Assembly (NCBI GenBank): GCA_017991595.1
Contig: JAGOQJ010000004.1
Location: 167,959-231,958, forward strand
Direction: 5' to 3'
Source: Candidatus Didemnitutus sp.
Lineage (GTDB): Bacteria; Verrucomicrobiota; Verrucomicrobiia; Opitutales; Opitutaceae
DNA length: 64,000 bases
Shown here: positions 63,341-64,000 of the stretch, in pieces
Layout of the letters: the number at the start of each line of letters is the position of its first letter
How positions within the stretch are numbered: the first letter of the stretch is position 1
Notes under the pieces: generated by a model
The model's input: only the letters and a program-made list of their open reading frames with translations
The model's database searches: none
What the model was told of the DNA's origin: nothing
Translations under genes and position numbers: made by a program

Positions 63341-63374
63341 CGACAAAGCCCCGCTGTTCGGCGGGGCTTTGTCG
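63341..63374. terminator. Bidirectional terminator between the Fur gene and dnaJ
   Basis: A perfect 14-bp stem (63341-63354 with 63361-63374) with a 6-nt loop. It sits between the convergent stops at 63324 and 63393, with GGGGCTTTG in both orientations. Confidence 0.85.
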
Positions 63375-63392
63375 TATCCAAGCGTCGCGCGC

Positions 63393-64000
63393 TCAGAAGA
63401 ATTTCTTGGCCTTCTCGAAGAAGCTCTTGCCGACCGGTTCTTCCGCGTCGCCGCAGGCCTGCGCAAACTCCTCCAGCTTGCGCCGCTGCTCGGAGGTGAG
63501 CGAAGAAGGCACCTCCACGTGCACGCGAATCAACTGGTCGCCGTGCGCGCCGCCACGCAGGTGCGGCATGCCGCGCCCCTTGAGCCGGAACGTCGTGCCG
63601 GACTGCGTGGCTGCGGGGATCTTCAGCGTCGCCTTGCCCTGTAAAGTCGGCACTTGAATGGTGCCGCCAAGCGTCGCGAGCGTGAACTTGATCGGGATCT
63701 CCGTGAAGAGATCGTCGCCCTGGCGCTCGAACACCTCGTGCTCCTTCACGTGCACAACGATGTAGAGGTCGCCGGCCTGGCCGCCCATCACACCGGCCTC
63801 GCCGTTGCCGGAGGAGCGCAGCTTGGAACCGGTGTCGACCCCGGCCGGAATGCGGACGTTGATCTTAGCCGTCTCCTGCAGCCGTCCCTCCCCGTCGCAC
63901 TTGGCGCAGACGCGCTCGAAGCGCGCGCCGCTGCCGTGGCACGTGGGGCAAACCTGCCGGACATGGAAGAATCCGCGCGACGTCGTGACCTGTCCTGCAC
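63393..64000 (-). CDS. dnaJ: Chaperone DnaJ (partial, C-terminal part)
   Basis: The reading frame continues past the window edge; about 202 C-terminal codons are present. They include part of the zinc-finger domain ([21 protein letters not shown]), the substrate-binding beta domains ([53 protein letters not shown]) and a dimerisation tail. DnaJ stimulates the ATPase of DnaK. The start and the J-domain lie outside the window. Confidence 0.93.
   Translation of the reverse strand, partial: AGQVTTSRGFFHVRQVCPTCHGSGARFERVCAKCDGEGRLQETAKINVRIPAGVDTGSKLRSSGNGEAGVMGGQAGDLYIVVHVKEHEVFERQGDDLFTEIPIKFTLATLGGTIQVPTLQGKATLKIPAATQSGTTFRLKGRGMPHLRGGAHGDQLIRVHVEVPSSLTSEQRRKLEEFAQACGDAEEPVGKSFFEKAKKFF

Overview
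The window reads as a GC-rich chromosome segment of a free-living Gram-negative bacterium, most likely in the Verrucomicrobiota and probably near Opitutaceae. The reasons are a type III glutamine synthetase, a member of the Verrucomicrobia/Planctomycetes-restricted Minf_1886 family, LPS-export genes (kdsC, lptC, lptA, lptB) next to HPr kinase, a fused E1 dehydrogenase, and REP palindromes with a RAYT-type transposase. No rRNA, tRNA, CRISPR array, integrase or prophage was seen; the 4.5S SRP RNA gene is present. The taxonomic call is inference, because no marker gene could be searched.

Layout. 1-3.7 kb (minus): end of a putative sensor gene, an outer-membrane barrel, a small secreted coiled-coil protein and an NtrC-type regulator. 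3.9-14 kb: sodA, a CHASE2 adenylate cyclase, glnN with a good sigma-54 promoter candidate, dnaX with an A9 slippery run and a -1 frame extension, ffs, a three-gene ECF sigma / membrane / LTxxQ sensor operon, and an LptF/G permease. 14-19.6 kb: rlmN, metF, a sulfatase, a RAYT gene bracketed by three identical REPs, and a SUI1 factor. 19.8-25.3 kb: the complete 2-oxoglutarate dehydrogenase operon sucA-sucB-lpdA. 25.3-34 kb: two copies of a REP pair around a secreted Tudor-like protein, a DMT transporter, an HAD phosphatase, rpiB, and a MarR - ring-cleaving dioxygenase - esterase - aldo/keto reductase group resembling quinone-detoxification (mhq) loci.

34-42.5 kb: fused E1 alpha/beta dehydrogenase, an AT-rich foreign-looking JAMM gene, a decayed duplicate of a TonB-like/kdsC junction, then intact TonB-like, kdsC, lptC, lptA, lptB, hprK and rph. 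42.5-48 kb: a CII-like regulator, sucCD, a small secreted protein resembling part of a MacB periplasmic domain, lipB and lipA. 48-64 kb: mostly housekeeping genes (PhoD-like phosphatase, AMP nucleosidase, proC, NUDIX, DUF192, M24 peptidase, a RfaE-like sugar kinase with an altered active-site motif, mutM, tlyA, nadK, M16 peptidase, Fur-type regulator, 3' part of dnaJ).

Themes. TCA and lipoate genes cluster (sucAB-lpdA, sucCD, lipBA; SucB and the E2/E3 chemistry need lipoate). Envelope biogenesis (kdsC, lptC/A/B, LptF/G) is also well represented. The most unusual features are the REP/RAYT system, with several stem sequences sharing one GTAG foot and one REP-like hairpin inside lpdA; the dnaX recoding signal; and a pair of nearly identical 21-bp operators at 52.1 kb.
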